60,493 nt of DNA from Micromonospora parva (GTDB taxonomy: Bacteria > Actinomycetota > Actinomycetes > Mycobacteriales > Micromonosporaceae): the NCBI RefSeq assembly GCF_000718515.1, contig NZ_JNZS01000030.1, forward strand, positions 1-60,493, written 5' to 3'. The notes below the pieces were generated by a model. The model had not been told where the DNA came from. It did not search any database and saw nothing but the letters and a program-made list of their open reading frames with translations. The position numbers were made by a program, and so were the translations under genes. Each line of letters opens with the position of its first letter. Positions within the stretch are counted from its first letter, which is position 1. This document shows, in pieces, positions 23,011-30,323 of the stretch.

Positions 23011-23946
23011 ATGACGATCAGCGAGCAGTACGTCGACTTCGCCGTCCGGGAGGCGCGCGGGGTGTCGCCCACGTACGAGCGCCTGTCGCAGGCAGTCGCC
23101 CACGACGAGGACCTGCTGGCCCTGCTCGACGGGCTACCGCCGGCCAAACGGCAGCCGAACCTGCTGTTCGGCGTCGTCCGCTGGCTCGGCGGCCCGGTCG
23201 ACGACCCGGTCACCTTCCACGACTACGTGCTGACGCACTGGCCGGCCATCGAGGCGCAGATGCTCACCCGGGCCACCCAGACGAACGAGGCGGGCCGGTG
23301 CGCGGTCCTGCTGCCGCTGCTCGCCGCGTTGCCACAGCCAGTGGCCCTGCTGGAGGTCGGCGCGTCGGCCGGGCTCTGCCTCTACCCCGACCGGTACGGG
23401 TACCGCTACGGCGATCACCAGGTCGGCTCCGGTGAGCCGATCCTCGACTGCGCTGCCGACGGGTTGGTGCCGCCGGCACGCCTACCCCAGGTGGTGTGGC
23501 GGGCCGGCCTGGACCTCAACCCGCTCGACGTGACCGACCCTGACGACGTGTCCTGGTTGGACGCCCTGATCTGGCCGGAACACGCCCACCGGCGGGTCCG
23601 GCTGCGCGCCGCGGCGGCGATCGCCGCGGCCGACCCGCCGCTGCTGGTCCGCGGCGACCTGGTGGACGACCTGCCGGCGCTGGCCGCGCGGGCACCGGCC
23701 GACGCGACGCTCGTGGTCTTCCATACGTCAGTGCTCTACCAGGTGCCGCCCCCGCGCCGGGAGGCGTTCGTCCGGTTGGTCCGCGAACTGCCGGGGCACT
23801 GGGTGGCGGCCGAGGGGCCGGAGGTGCTCCGGTACGACGCGTTGCCCGCGCCGCCGAACGACGCGCTGCACAACGTTCTCGCGCTCGACGGGAAGCCGCT
23901 GGCCTGGGCCAGAGGCCACGGCCAGGCGATGACCTGGTTCGGCTGA
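23011..23946 (+). CDS. DUF2332 domain-containing protein
   Basis: A 311-residue protein matching the DUF2332 family along its full length: an N-terminal helical part with SPTYERLSQAVAHDEDLLAL, then LLEVGASAGLCLYPDRYGY (~107-125), which looks like a methyltransferase-type glycine motif, and HTSVLYQVPPPRREAFVRLV near residue 240. The fold appears Rossmann-like, but no activity is known. ATG 23011 is preceded by CATCAT at 6 nt spacing and no SD. It ends 8 bp before the convergent MerR gene, and its relation to the upstream monooxygenase is unclear. Confidence 0.88.
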   Translation: MTISEQYVDFAVREARGVSPTYERLSQAVAHDEDLLALLDGLPPAKRQPNLLFGVVRWLGGPVDDPVTFHDYVLTHWPAIEAQMLTRATQTNEAGRCAVLLPLLAALPQPVALLEVGASAGLCLYPDRYGYRYGDHQVGSGEPILDCAADGLVPPARLPQVVWRAGLDLNPLDVTDPDDVSWLDALIWPEHAHRRVRLRAAAAIAAADPPLLVRGDLVDDLPALAARAPADATLVVFHTSVLYQVPPPRREAFVRLVRELPGHWVAAEGPEVLRYDALPAPPNDALHNVLALDGKPLAWARGHGQAMTWFG

Positions 23947-23954
23947 CGGGCGGG

Positions 23955-24896
23955 TCAACGAGCCGGCTCGGGCATCCGGGCGCGCAGGGCCCGGATGAAC
24001 CAGTCCACCGCCGGCGCTGTCGCGGTGCCGGTCGACCAGCCGTTGAGCACCGCCAACAGGTCGAGGTAGCGGTCCCGGCGGGGGTCGTTGGCCGGAACGA
24101 GCCGGTCGAGCAACAGCTGGCGCAGGTCGGCGTCGTCCGGGTGACAGCGCAGGCGCGCATACCGGCCGGTGACGGCGGCGACCACCGGGTCGGCGTCCGG
24201 GCTGGTCGGGTCGAGACCGGCCGTCAAGGCGGCGACCACCGCGTCCCGGACCACCGCGACGGCGTCCGGGCGGGGCAGTCCCGGGACGTCATGATCGGCG
24301 GCGTGCTGCCGTACCAGCAGCCGCATCCGCTCCCGGAACCCGGGGTCCCGGCACAGCTCGACCAGCTCCAGCCACGCCTCGATCTGCGCGCTGGTGGGGT
24401 CGTCGGGCAGCTCCGGTGTCATCGAGACGATCACCCCCGGGGACGCGGGCCAATCGCCGAGGTCGGCGAAGACGCCGCCCAGGAAGTCCGCCACCAGCTG
24501 CCCGCGCTCGTGCCTGGTGAGCTGGGCCAGCCGATGCAGCTCGTCCACCTCGGCCGCGCTGGACCCGCGCCGCGCCGCCACGGTGAGCACCCCCTGGCGC
24601 AGCCGCAGCACCCGGATCTGCACCGCCAACGCCTCGGCGTGCGCGGCGGCCACCTCGGGCAGCGGCACCTCCTTGTTCACCACCCGCCGGATGGTGGCCA
24701 GGTCCACGCCCAGCTCCCGCAACGTGCGGACCAGCTCCAGTCGGGCCACGGCCGCCGGGCCGAACCGTCGGTAGCCGGCCGGGCTCCGGTCCGTCGGAGG
24801 CACGATCCCGCTGTCGGCGTAGTACCTGATGGTCTTGACGCTCAGGCCCGTCCGTCGCGCCAGCTCGCCGATCGTGTGCCGTGTCTCCCCGCTCAT
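23955..24896 (-). CDS. MerR family transcriptional regulator
   Basis: A 313-residue regulator with the N-terminal winged HTH (6-75): HTIGELARRTGLSVKTIRYY, then GIVPPTDRSPAGYRRFGPAAVARL and a dimer helix. There is no Cys metal site; the long C-terminal region (~130-313) is helical and probably senses an organic ligand. It is the last gene of a likely three-gene unit after the reductase and hydrolase, 33 bp from the hydrolase. Start ATG 24896. Confidence 0.9.
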   Translation of the reverse strand: MSGETRHTIGELARRTGLSVKTIRYYADSGIVPPTDRSPAGYRRFGPAAVARLELVRTLRELGVDLATIRRVVNKEVPLPEVAAAHAEALAVQIRVLRLRQGVLTVAARRGSSAAEVDELHRLAQLTRHERGQLVADFLGGVFADLGDWPASPGVIVSMTPELPDDPTSAQIEAWLELVELCRDPGFRERMRLLVRQHAADHDVPGLPRPDAVAVVRDAVVAALTAGLDPTSPDADPVVAAVTGRYARLRCHPDDADLRQLLLDRLVPANDPRRDRYLDLLAVLNGWSTGTATAPAVDWFIRALRARMPEPAR

Positions 24897-24929
24897 GCCC
24901 TCACCCTCGCGTCTCCCCCCGCTGGAGAC

Positions 24930-25787
24930 TCAAGCACCGTCCGAGCCGGCGAGGAACGCCGCGACCGTCGCGGTGAACGCCTCGGCGTCGTCGAGCCACG
25001 GATAGTGCCCGGCGTCCGGCTGGACGACCAGCGTGGCGCGGGGAATCAGTTCGGCGAACCGGGCCACCAGGCCCGGCGGCGCGGCCAGGTCGACGGCACC
25101 GGCGAGCAGCAGCACCGGGCCCGCGTGCGCGGCGAGTGCCCGACGGGTGACCGGTGGGTCGAACGCGCCGTCCGAGCTGAAGATCGCCGCCAGCTCCTCG
25201 TTGTGCTGGCCGGCCTCAGCGGCCTGGTGGGCCTGCGCCGCAGCGTCCCACCGGCCGTAGAGGAAGGGTGCGATCTCCTGCTTGGCGTCGGGCCCGGCCC
25301 GACCGGAGAGGACGGCCTCCATCGCCGCGGCCGCCACCGGAAACCACTGCTCGCCGGACCGGGCCTCGGTGACCTCCCGGCGCTGCGCGGCGGTCACCTT
25401 CAGCCCGACCGCGCGGACGCTCGGGGCGACCAGCGCCAGCCGGCCCACCCGATCGGGGTGCCCGGTCAGGTATCGCAGGGCCAGGTTGGCGCCGGCGGAG
25501 TGCCCGAGCAGATCCAGCCGGTCGAGGCCCAGGTGTCCGCGCAGCGCCTCCACATCGTCGACCATCCGGTCGCAGCGGCAGGTCGAGGCGTCCGCCGGGA
25601 CCGCCGAGCGGCCGGTGCCTCGCGGATCGAGGACGAGCAGCGACCGGTGCGCGCCCAGACCGCCGAGGTCACCGAGGTACGCGGAGTCACGCATCGGCCC
25701 GCCCGGCAGGCAGACCAGCGGGTCGCCCACCCCGACCGTCCGGTACGCGAGGGCGGTCCCGTCGGTCGCGGCGAAGGTGGTGATCAT
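24930..25787 (-). CDS. Alpha/beta hydrolase
   Basis: A 285-residue hydrolase. The nucleophile elbow LLGHSAGANLALRY (Ser ~97), the DPRGTGRS loop (~54-61), an acid in AGAVDLAAPPGL and the histidine in DAGHYPWLDDAEAF complete a catalytic triad. The VCLPGGPMRDSAYLGDLG oxyanion region is like that of proline iminopeptidases. It starts 3 bp after the upstream reductase stop, so it is in an operon with it and with the MerR regulator. Ester, epoxide or peptide substrates are all possible. Confidence 0.9.
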   Translation of the reverse strand: MITTFAATDGTALAYRTVGVGDPLVCLPGGPMRDSAYLGDLGGLGAHRSLLVLDPRGTGRSAVPADASTCRCDRMVDDVEALRGHLGLDRLDLLGHSAGANLALRYLTGHPDRVGRLALVAPSVRAVGLKVTAAQRREVTEARSGEQWFPVAAAAMEAVLSGRAGPDAKQEIAPFLYGRWDAAAQAHQAAEAGQHNEELAAIFSSDGAFDPPVTRRALAAHAGPVLLLAGAVDLAAPPGLVARFAELIPRATLVVQPDAGHYPWLDDAEAFTATVAAFLAGSDGA

Positions 25788-25790
25788 CGG

Positions 25791-26354
25791 TCAGCGGGCC
25801 CGCTCGTGGCGGAGGAGGACCACGCCGTTGCCGAAGACCCGGCTCTCCACCAGTCGTAGCGCGGCCGGAGTCTCGGCGTCGGGGAAGAGCCGGCGGCCCC
25901 GACCCACCAGCACCGGGTGGACGTAGATCCGGTACTCGTCGATCAGGTCGTGCCGGGCGAACGTCGCGGCCAGGTCGGCCCCGCCGAGTGCCAGATCGCC
26001 GCCCGGCTCGGCCTTGAGCTTGCGGACCTGCTCGACGTCGACCTCGCGCACCACTGTCGCGTTCCAGTCGGCGTGGTCGAGCGTGCGCGAGTAGACGATC
26101 TTCGGCATGTCCCGCCAGATCCGGGCGAACTCGCGTTCCGGGCCGCTGGCGCTCGGGTCCTGATCGGCGGTCGGCCAGTAGGCGGCCATCAACTCGTGGC
26201 TGACCCGGCCACTGAGGAACCCGCCCATCGGGGCGATCACATCGTTGAAGTGCTGGTGCAACTCCTCATCGACCTGGTGCCAGCCGATGTCACCCCCCGG
26301 GCCCTCGAAGAACCCGTCCAACGACAGGCTCATCTGCACAACGATCTTCCGCAT
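25791..26354 (-). CDS. Dihydrofolate reductase family protein (RibD C-terminal-like)
   Basis: A 187-residue protein with the DHFR/RibD_C fold: N-terminal RKIVVQMSLSLDGFFEGPGG, a central MVYSRTLDHADW-like segment, GGDLALGGADLAATF (~120-134) for NADPH, and YRIYVHPVLVGRGRRLFP (~145-160). These enzymes are often reductases of unknown substrates rather than folate enzymes. Start ATG 26354 with a GGAGGGG SD; the longer open frame has none. First gene of the reductase-hydrolase-MerR unit. Confidence 0.88.
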   Translation of the reverse strand: MRKIVVQMSLSLDGFFEGPGGDIGWHQVDEELHQHFNDVIAPMGGFLSGRVSHELMAAYWPTADQDPSASGPEREFARIWRDMPKIVYSRTLDHADWNATVVREVDVEQVRKLKAEPGGDLALGGADLAATFARHDLIDEYRIYVHPVLVGRGRRLFPDAETPAALRLVESRVFGNGVVLLRHERAR

Positions 26355-26484
26355 CGCGTCCCCTCCGTATGCGTCGACGGGCGTCGAACCGATCGTCCCC
26401 GGACCGTACGACGAAACCACAGCGCACCGCGACGACACCGGGCATGTCGCGCATCCAGCTCGGAGGCCGGGCGGTAGCCGTCCC

Positions 26485-26490
26485 TAGACT
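26485..26490 (+). promoter_or_regulatory. Leaderless -10 element (TAGACT) of the DUF5522 gene
   Basis: TAGACT ends 6 nt before the GTG at 26497; no SD. Confidence 0.6.
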
Positions 26491-26496
26491 GCTGCG

Positions 26497-26751
26497 GTGA
26501 CCGGAGAGCGACGACCACTGGCCGACCGGCCGCTCACCGAGCCGCACCCGTCCCGGCTGCCGCCGGAGCACCCCGACCGGGCCCGGGTCCTCGCCGCGCA
26601 CGCCGCCGCGCTGGCCGCCGGGGAGGCCGGTTACCTCGACCCGGCGAGCGGGTTGTTCGTGCTGAGCGCCGACTTCCTGGCCCGCCGTGGCACGTGCTGC
26701 GGGCGCGGCTGCCGGCACTGCCCGTACGTGGACGACACGCCGTCCGGGTAG
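26497..26751 (+). CDS. DUF5522 domain-containing protein
   Basis: An 84-residue protein. The C-terminal half carries the family signature: GYLDPASGLFVLSADFL followed by RRGTCCGRGCRHCPY, with four cysteines and a histidine, probably a metal or Fe-S site. The function is unknown; the CCG-GCRHCPY motif is strongly conserved in bacteria. It ends 98 bp before the lipoprotein gene and has a leaderless start at GTG 26497. Confidence 0.85.
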   Translation: MTGERRPLADRPLTEPHPSRLPPEHPDRARVLAAHAAALAAGEAGYLDPASGLFVLSADFLARRGTCCGRGCRHCPYVDDTPSG

Positions 26752-26849
26752 TCGTCCGCGGGGGCTTCCGCGCGACACCGACACCCCGTACGGTGTCCGA
26801 CGGACAACCGGCGGGCGCCTTCCGCCGTCGGTCGGCGAGAGGGTGGGAT

Positions 26850-27398
26850 GTGCGCGGGCGGATCGTGGTCGCCGGGTTGGCCGGGCTGCTGGTGAGTGGC
26901 TGCGCCGACGAGGCGCAACCGGTGACGGCACCGCCGCCGGTGCCGACCGCTGTGGACGTGGCGGCGGCCTCCTCGGGCGGCGCCTGCCGACTGCTCGACT
27001 TCACGGTGATCGAGCAGGTGGTGAAGACGCGCTTCGACGTGGCGGCGTCCAGCGAACAGGGCGACACCCACACCTGTGTGGTCCGGGCCGCCGGTGCGAC
27101 CCTGCCGGAGCTGACCCTCAGCGTGACCGAGACCACGATCGACAAGACCAGCTTCGGCGCGGACGTGGTGCCGGACAAGGCGGCGAAGATCACCGGGCTG
27201 GGTCAGCAGGCGTACAAGCGGACCACCGCCGCGGCCAGCGGGCGGGGACCCGTCGCCGAGGTGGGCTGGCTGGCCGGCGACGGACGGCTCGCCACGGTGA
27301 GCTGGACCGCGGCCCGTGGCAGTGAGCGCTCGGCGGTGGAGAAGCTCACCGGCGACCTTGTCGCACTGGCCAAGAAGGTGGACACCCGGGCGCTGTGA
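26850..27398 (+). CDS. Putative lipoprotein (DUF3558-like)
   Basis: A 182-residue exported lipoprotein. The signal peptide RGRIVVAGLAGLLVSGC ends in a lipobox (LVSG-C, Cys 18). The mature part has a Pro/Ala spacer then a domain with two cysteines (ACRLLD and THTCVV), resembling DUF3558-type lipoproteins of actinobacteria. It has no catalytic motif. Start GTG 26850 after GAGAGGG; the longer frame would bury the signal peptide behind ~50 residues. Convergent with ideR. Confidence 0.75.
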   Translation: MRGRIVVAGLAGLLVSGCADEAQPVTAPPPVPTAVDVAAASSGGACRLLDFTVIEQVVKTRFDVAASSEQGDTHTCVVRAAGATLPELTLSVTETTIDKTSFGADVVPDKAAKITGLGQQAYKRTTAAASGRGPVAEVGWLAGDGRLATVSWTAARGSERSAVEKLTGDLVALAKKVDTRAL

Positions 27399-27417
27399 CG
27401 CCCGGGCCCACGCCCGA

Positions 27418-28107
27418 TCAGCTGGCGGCGACGAAGACCCGGGAGGCGACCTCGCGGGGCAGCCGCACCCGGTCACCGGAGCGGTCGATCGACACCCCGT
27501 CACGCTCCTGGGCCACCGTGACCGTGGCGCCCGGGTCGACACCGGCGGCGTGCAGTTGGCGCAGCACGTCGGCGTCCTTCTGCACGCTCTCGCAGATCCG
27601 GCGCACCACGACCGGACCGGAGAGGCCCGGGAAGGCCAGGTTGCGCTCGCCCTCGGCGGCCTCGGTGGTCTCCGCCGCCGGCGAACCCAGCTCCTGAAGC
27701 CCCGGGATCGGGTTGCCGTACGGGGAACGGGTCGGCCGGTTGAGCAGGTCGTACACCCGCTTCTCCACCGCGTCGCTCATCACGTGCTCCCAGCGGCAGG
27801 CCTCCTCGTGGGCCTCCTCGTAGGGCATCCCGATGACGTTGACCAGCAGCAGCTCGGCGAGGCGGTGCTTGCGCATCACCGACACCGCGCTGCCGCGCCC
27901 CTGGGGGGTGAGCGTCAGGTGCCGATCTCCCTCGACGGTGAGCAGGCCGTCACGCTCCATCCGGGCGACGGTCTGGCTCACGGTGGGGCCACTCTGCTGC
28001 AGCCTTTCGGCGATCCTGGCACGCAGCGGTGGCACCCCCTCCTCTTCCAGTTCAAGGATGGTGCGCAGGTACATTTCGGTCGTGTCGACCAGGTCGTGAG
28101 ACTTCAT
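27418..28107 (-). CDS. ideR: Iron-dependent regulator IdeR (DtxR family)
   Basis: A 229-residue Fe(II)-activated repressor of iron uptake and storage genes. The winged HTH (1-70) reads VDTTEMYLRTILELEEEGV, then LRARIAERLQQSGPTVSQTV; the dimer/metal domain (~71-140) has MRKHRLAELLLV and EEAHEEACRWEHVMSD with the expected His/Glu/Cys ligands; an SH3-like domain (~150-226) follows. Similarity to mycobacterial IdeR is near-collinear. The Met at 28107 is the family start; the longer frame is spurious. No iron box is apparent upstream, so autoregulation is not indicated. Convergent with the lipoprotein gene, divergent from the rhodanese gene. Confidence 0.93.
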   Translation of the reverse strand: MKSHDLVDTTEMYLRTILELEEEGVPPLRARIAERLQQSGPTVSQTVARMERDGLLTVEGDRHLTLTPQGRGSAVSVMRKHRLAELLLVNVIGMPYEEAHEEACRWEHVMSDAVEKRVYDLLNRPTRSPYGNPIPGLQELGSPAAETTEAAEGERNLAFPGLSGPVVVRRICESVQKDADVLRQLHAAGVDPGATVTVAQERDGVSIDRSGDRVRLPREVASRVFVAAS

Positions 28108-28207
28108 AAGGTCAGCGGCCCTCCGGTGCACGATGCTACCTCGGTGGCGGGCCGGCGACCGCCGCCGAACCGCGTGCCGTCTCCGCGAATGGTGTTGGAT
28201 GGTCGCC

Positions 28208-29068
28208 ATGTCCGGTACCCAGCAGCCGTTGGTCGAGGTCGACACCCTCGTCGCCGAGCTCGACCAGGCCGATCCGCCCACCCTGCTCGACGTGCGCTGG
28301 CGGCTCGTCGGCCCGCCCGGCCGCGACGACTACCTCGCCGGTCACCTGCCCGGGGCGGTCTTCGTCGACCTGGACACCGCGCTCTGCGGGCCCCCCGGCG
28401 CCGGCGGTCGGCACCCGCTGCCCGACCCGGCCGCGTTGCAGGCGGCGCTGCGGGCCGCCGGCGTCCGCGCCGGTCACCCCGTGGTGGTGTACGACGGCGG
28501 CGACGGCCTGGCGGCCGCGCGGGCCTGGTGGACGCTGCGCTGGGCGGGGCACCGTTCGGTGCGCCTGCTGCACGGCGGCTACCCGGCCTGGGTCGTCGCC
28601 GGCCGGCCCGTCTCCACCGACGCGCCCGCCGCACGCCCCGGTGACGTCGTGGTGCGCCCCGGTGAGCTCCCGGTGCTGGACGCCGGGCAGGCCGCCGCGC
28701 TGGCCGCCGCTGACGACGCCGTGCTGCTCGACGTACGGGCGGCGCCGCGTTACCGGGGCGAGGTCGAACCGATCGACCCGGTGGCCGGGCACGTGCCGGG
28801 GGCGGCGAACCTGCCCGCCGGGGTGTACGTCGGGCCGGACGGCCGCTTCCCGGCCGCCGAGGTGTTGAGCGAGCGGTTCGCCGAAGCCGGGGTGACCGAG
28901 GGGCGGGCCGTCGGGGCGTACTGCGGCTCGGGGGTGACCGCCGCGCAGGCGGTGCTCGCGTTGCACCTGGCCGGTCGCACGGACGCCGCGCTCTACGTTG
29001 GATCGTGGAGCAACTGGGTGGCCGACCCGGCCCGGCCGGTCGCCTCCGGGTCGACACCAGGCCACTGA
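28208..29068 (+). CDS. Sulfurtransferase (tandem rhodanese, thiosulfate/3-mercaptopyruvate type)
   Basis: A 286-residue protein with two rhodanese domains: an inactive N-terminal one (~8-130; LLDVRWRLVGPPGRDDYLAGHLPGA split across ~25-50) and a catalytic C-terminal one (~150-280) with VLLDVRAAPRYRGE and the active-site loop YCGSGVTA (Cys ~240). The loop CGSGVTA is typical of mercaptopyruvate sulfurtransferases rather than CRKGVT thiosulfate enzymes. Start ATG 28208; ATG 28199 is also possible. Forms a co-directional run with acuC and the acetyltransferase. Confidence 0.9.
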   Translation: MSGTQQPLVEVDTLVAELDQADPPTLLDVRWRLVGPPGRDDYLAGHLPGAVFVDLDTALCGPPGAGGRHPLPDPAALQAALRAAGVRAGHPVVVYDGGDGLAAARAWWTLRWAGHRSVRLLHGGYPAWVVAGRPVSTDAPAARPGDVVVRPGELPVLDAGQAAALAAADDAVLLDVRAAPRYRGEVEPIDPVAGHVPGAANLPAGVYVGPDGRFPAAEVLSERFAEAGVTEGRAVGAYCGSGVTAAQAVLALHLAGRTDAALYVGSWSNWVADPARPVASGSTPGH

Positions 29069-29116
29069 CCAGCGCGTGCGGTGGGCCGGCGCCCGTCCTC
29101 GTGCGACGATGGGCTC

Positions 29117-30298
29117 ATGTCCGACGACACGGTGGTGGTGTGGGACGAGTCGCTGCTCGCCTACGACATGGGTGACCATCCGCTCGACCCGGTCCGGGTG
29201 GAACTGACCTTCGCGCTCGCCCGCGAGCTGGGCATCCTGAATCGGCCAGGGGTGCGGGTGGTCAAGCCGGAGCCCGCCGACGACGCACTGCTCACCCGGG
29301 TGCACGAGCCGGCCTACCTCGCCGCGGTACGCAACGCGCCGCGTGACCCGCTCTTCGCCGGTTACGGGCTGGGCACCTCCGACAACCCGGTCTTCGAGGG
29401 GATGCACGAGTCCAGCGCGCTCATCGCCGGCGCGACGGTGGCCGCCGCCGAGGCGGTCTGGCGCGGCGACGCCCGCCGGGCGGTGAACGTGGCCGGCGGG
29501 CTGCACCACGCGATGCGCGCCCGCGCCGCCGGCTTCTGCGTCTACAACGACCCGGCGGTGGCCATCGCCCGGCTGCTCGACCTGGGCGCCGAGCGGGTCG
29601 CGTACGTGGACGTCGACGTGCACCACGGCGACGGCGTGCAGCAGATCTTCTGGAACGACCCGCGGGTGCTCACGGTCAGCGTGCACGAGACCCCGTTGGC
29701 CCTTTTCCCGGGCACGGGTTTCCCGGACGAGACGGGTGGGCCGGGCGCGCAGGGCACCGCTGTCAACATGCCGTTGCCGCCGGGTGTCGACGACAGCGGC
29801 TGGCAGCGCGCGTTCCACGCGATCGTGCCGTCGGTGCTGCGCGCGTTCCGCCCGCAGGTGCTGGTCAGTCAGTGCGGCGCCGACGGGCACCGACTGGATC
29901 CGCTCGCCGACCTGAACCTGACTGTCGACGGGCAGCGGGCCACCTACCTGGCGATGCGGGCGCTGGCCGACGAGTTGTGTGACGGCCGGTGGGTGGCCAC
30001 CGGCGGCGGCGGGTACGCCCTCGTCGAGGTGGTGCCCCGGGCCTGGACCCACCTGTTGGCGGTGGCCACCGGTGATCCGATCGACCCGGCCACCCTCACC
30101 CCACCCGCGTGGCGGGACCTGGTCGCCTCCCGGCAACTGGGTCGGGAGGTGCCGCTGCGGATGACCGACGACGCCGACCCGTCGTACGAGCCGTGGCAGC
30201 CGACCGGCGAGCCGAACGCGGTGGACCGGGCGATCGCGGCCACCCGCAAGACGGTCTTCCCGTTGCTCGGGCTCGACCCGCACGATCCGCGGGACTGA
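29117..30298 (+). CDS. acuC: Acetoin utilization deacetylase AcuC (class II HDAC fold)
   Basis: A 393-residue zinc-dependent lysine deacetylase. Catalytic landmarks: GGLHHAMRARAAGFCVYND (~118-136, tandem His), VDVDVHHGDGVQQIFW (~170-185, Asp/His zinc ligands), VSQCGADGHRLDPL (~255) and the oxyanion Tyr in TGGGGYALVE (~295-304). In Bacillus, AcuC reverses acetylation of acetyl-CoA synthetase; here the next gene, 25 bp downstream, encodes a GNAT/acyl-CoA-synthetase acetyltransferase, so the two likely make a reversible switch. ATG 29117 has GACGAT 6 nt upstream and no SD. Confidence 0.93.
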   Translation: MSDDTVVVWDESLLAYDMGDHPLDPVRVELTFALARELGILNRPGVRVVKPEPADDALLTRVHEPAYLAAVRNAPRDPLFAGYGLGTSDNPVFEGMHESSALIAGATVAAAEAVWRGDARRAVNVAGGLHHAMRARAAGFCVYNDPAVAIARLLDLGAERVAYVDVDVHHGDGVQQIFWNDPRVLTVSVHETPLALFPGTGFPDETGGPGAQGTAVNMPLPPGVDDSGWQRAFHAIVPSVLRAFRPQVLVSQCGADGHRLDPLADLNLTVDGQRATYLAMRALADELCDGRWVATGGGGYALVEVVPRAWTHLLAVATGDPIDPATLTPPAWRDLVASRQLGREVPLRMTDDADPSYEPWQPTGEPNAVDRAIAATRKTVFPLLGLDPHDPRD

Positions 30299-30323
30299 GC
30301 CGGGCCGGGGGAGGGCTGTTCCG

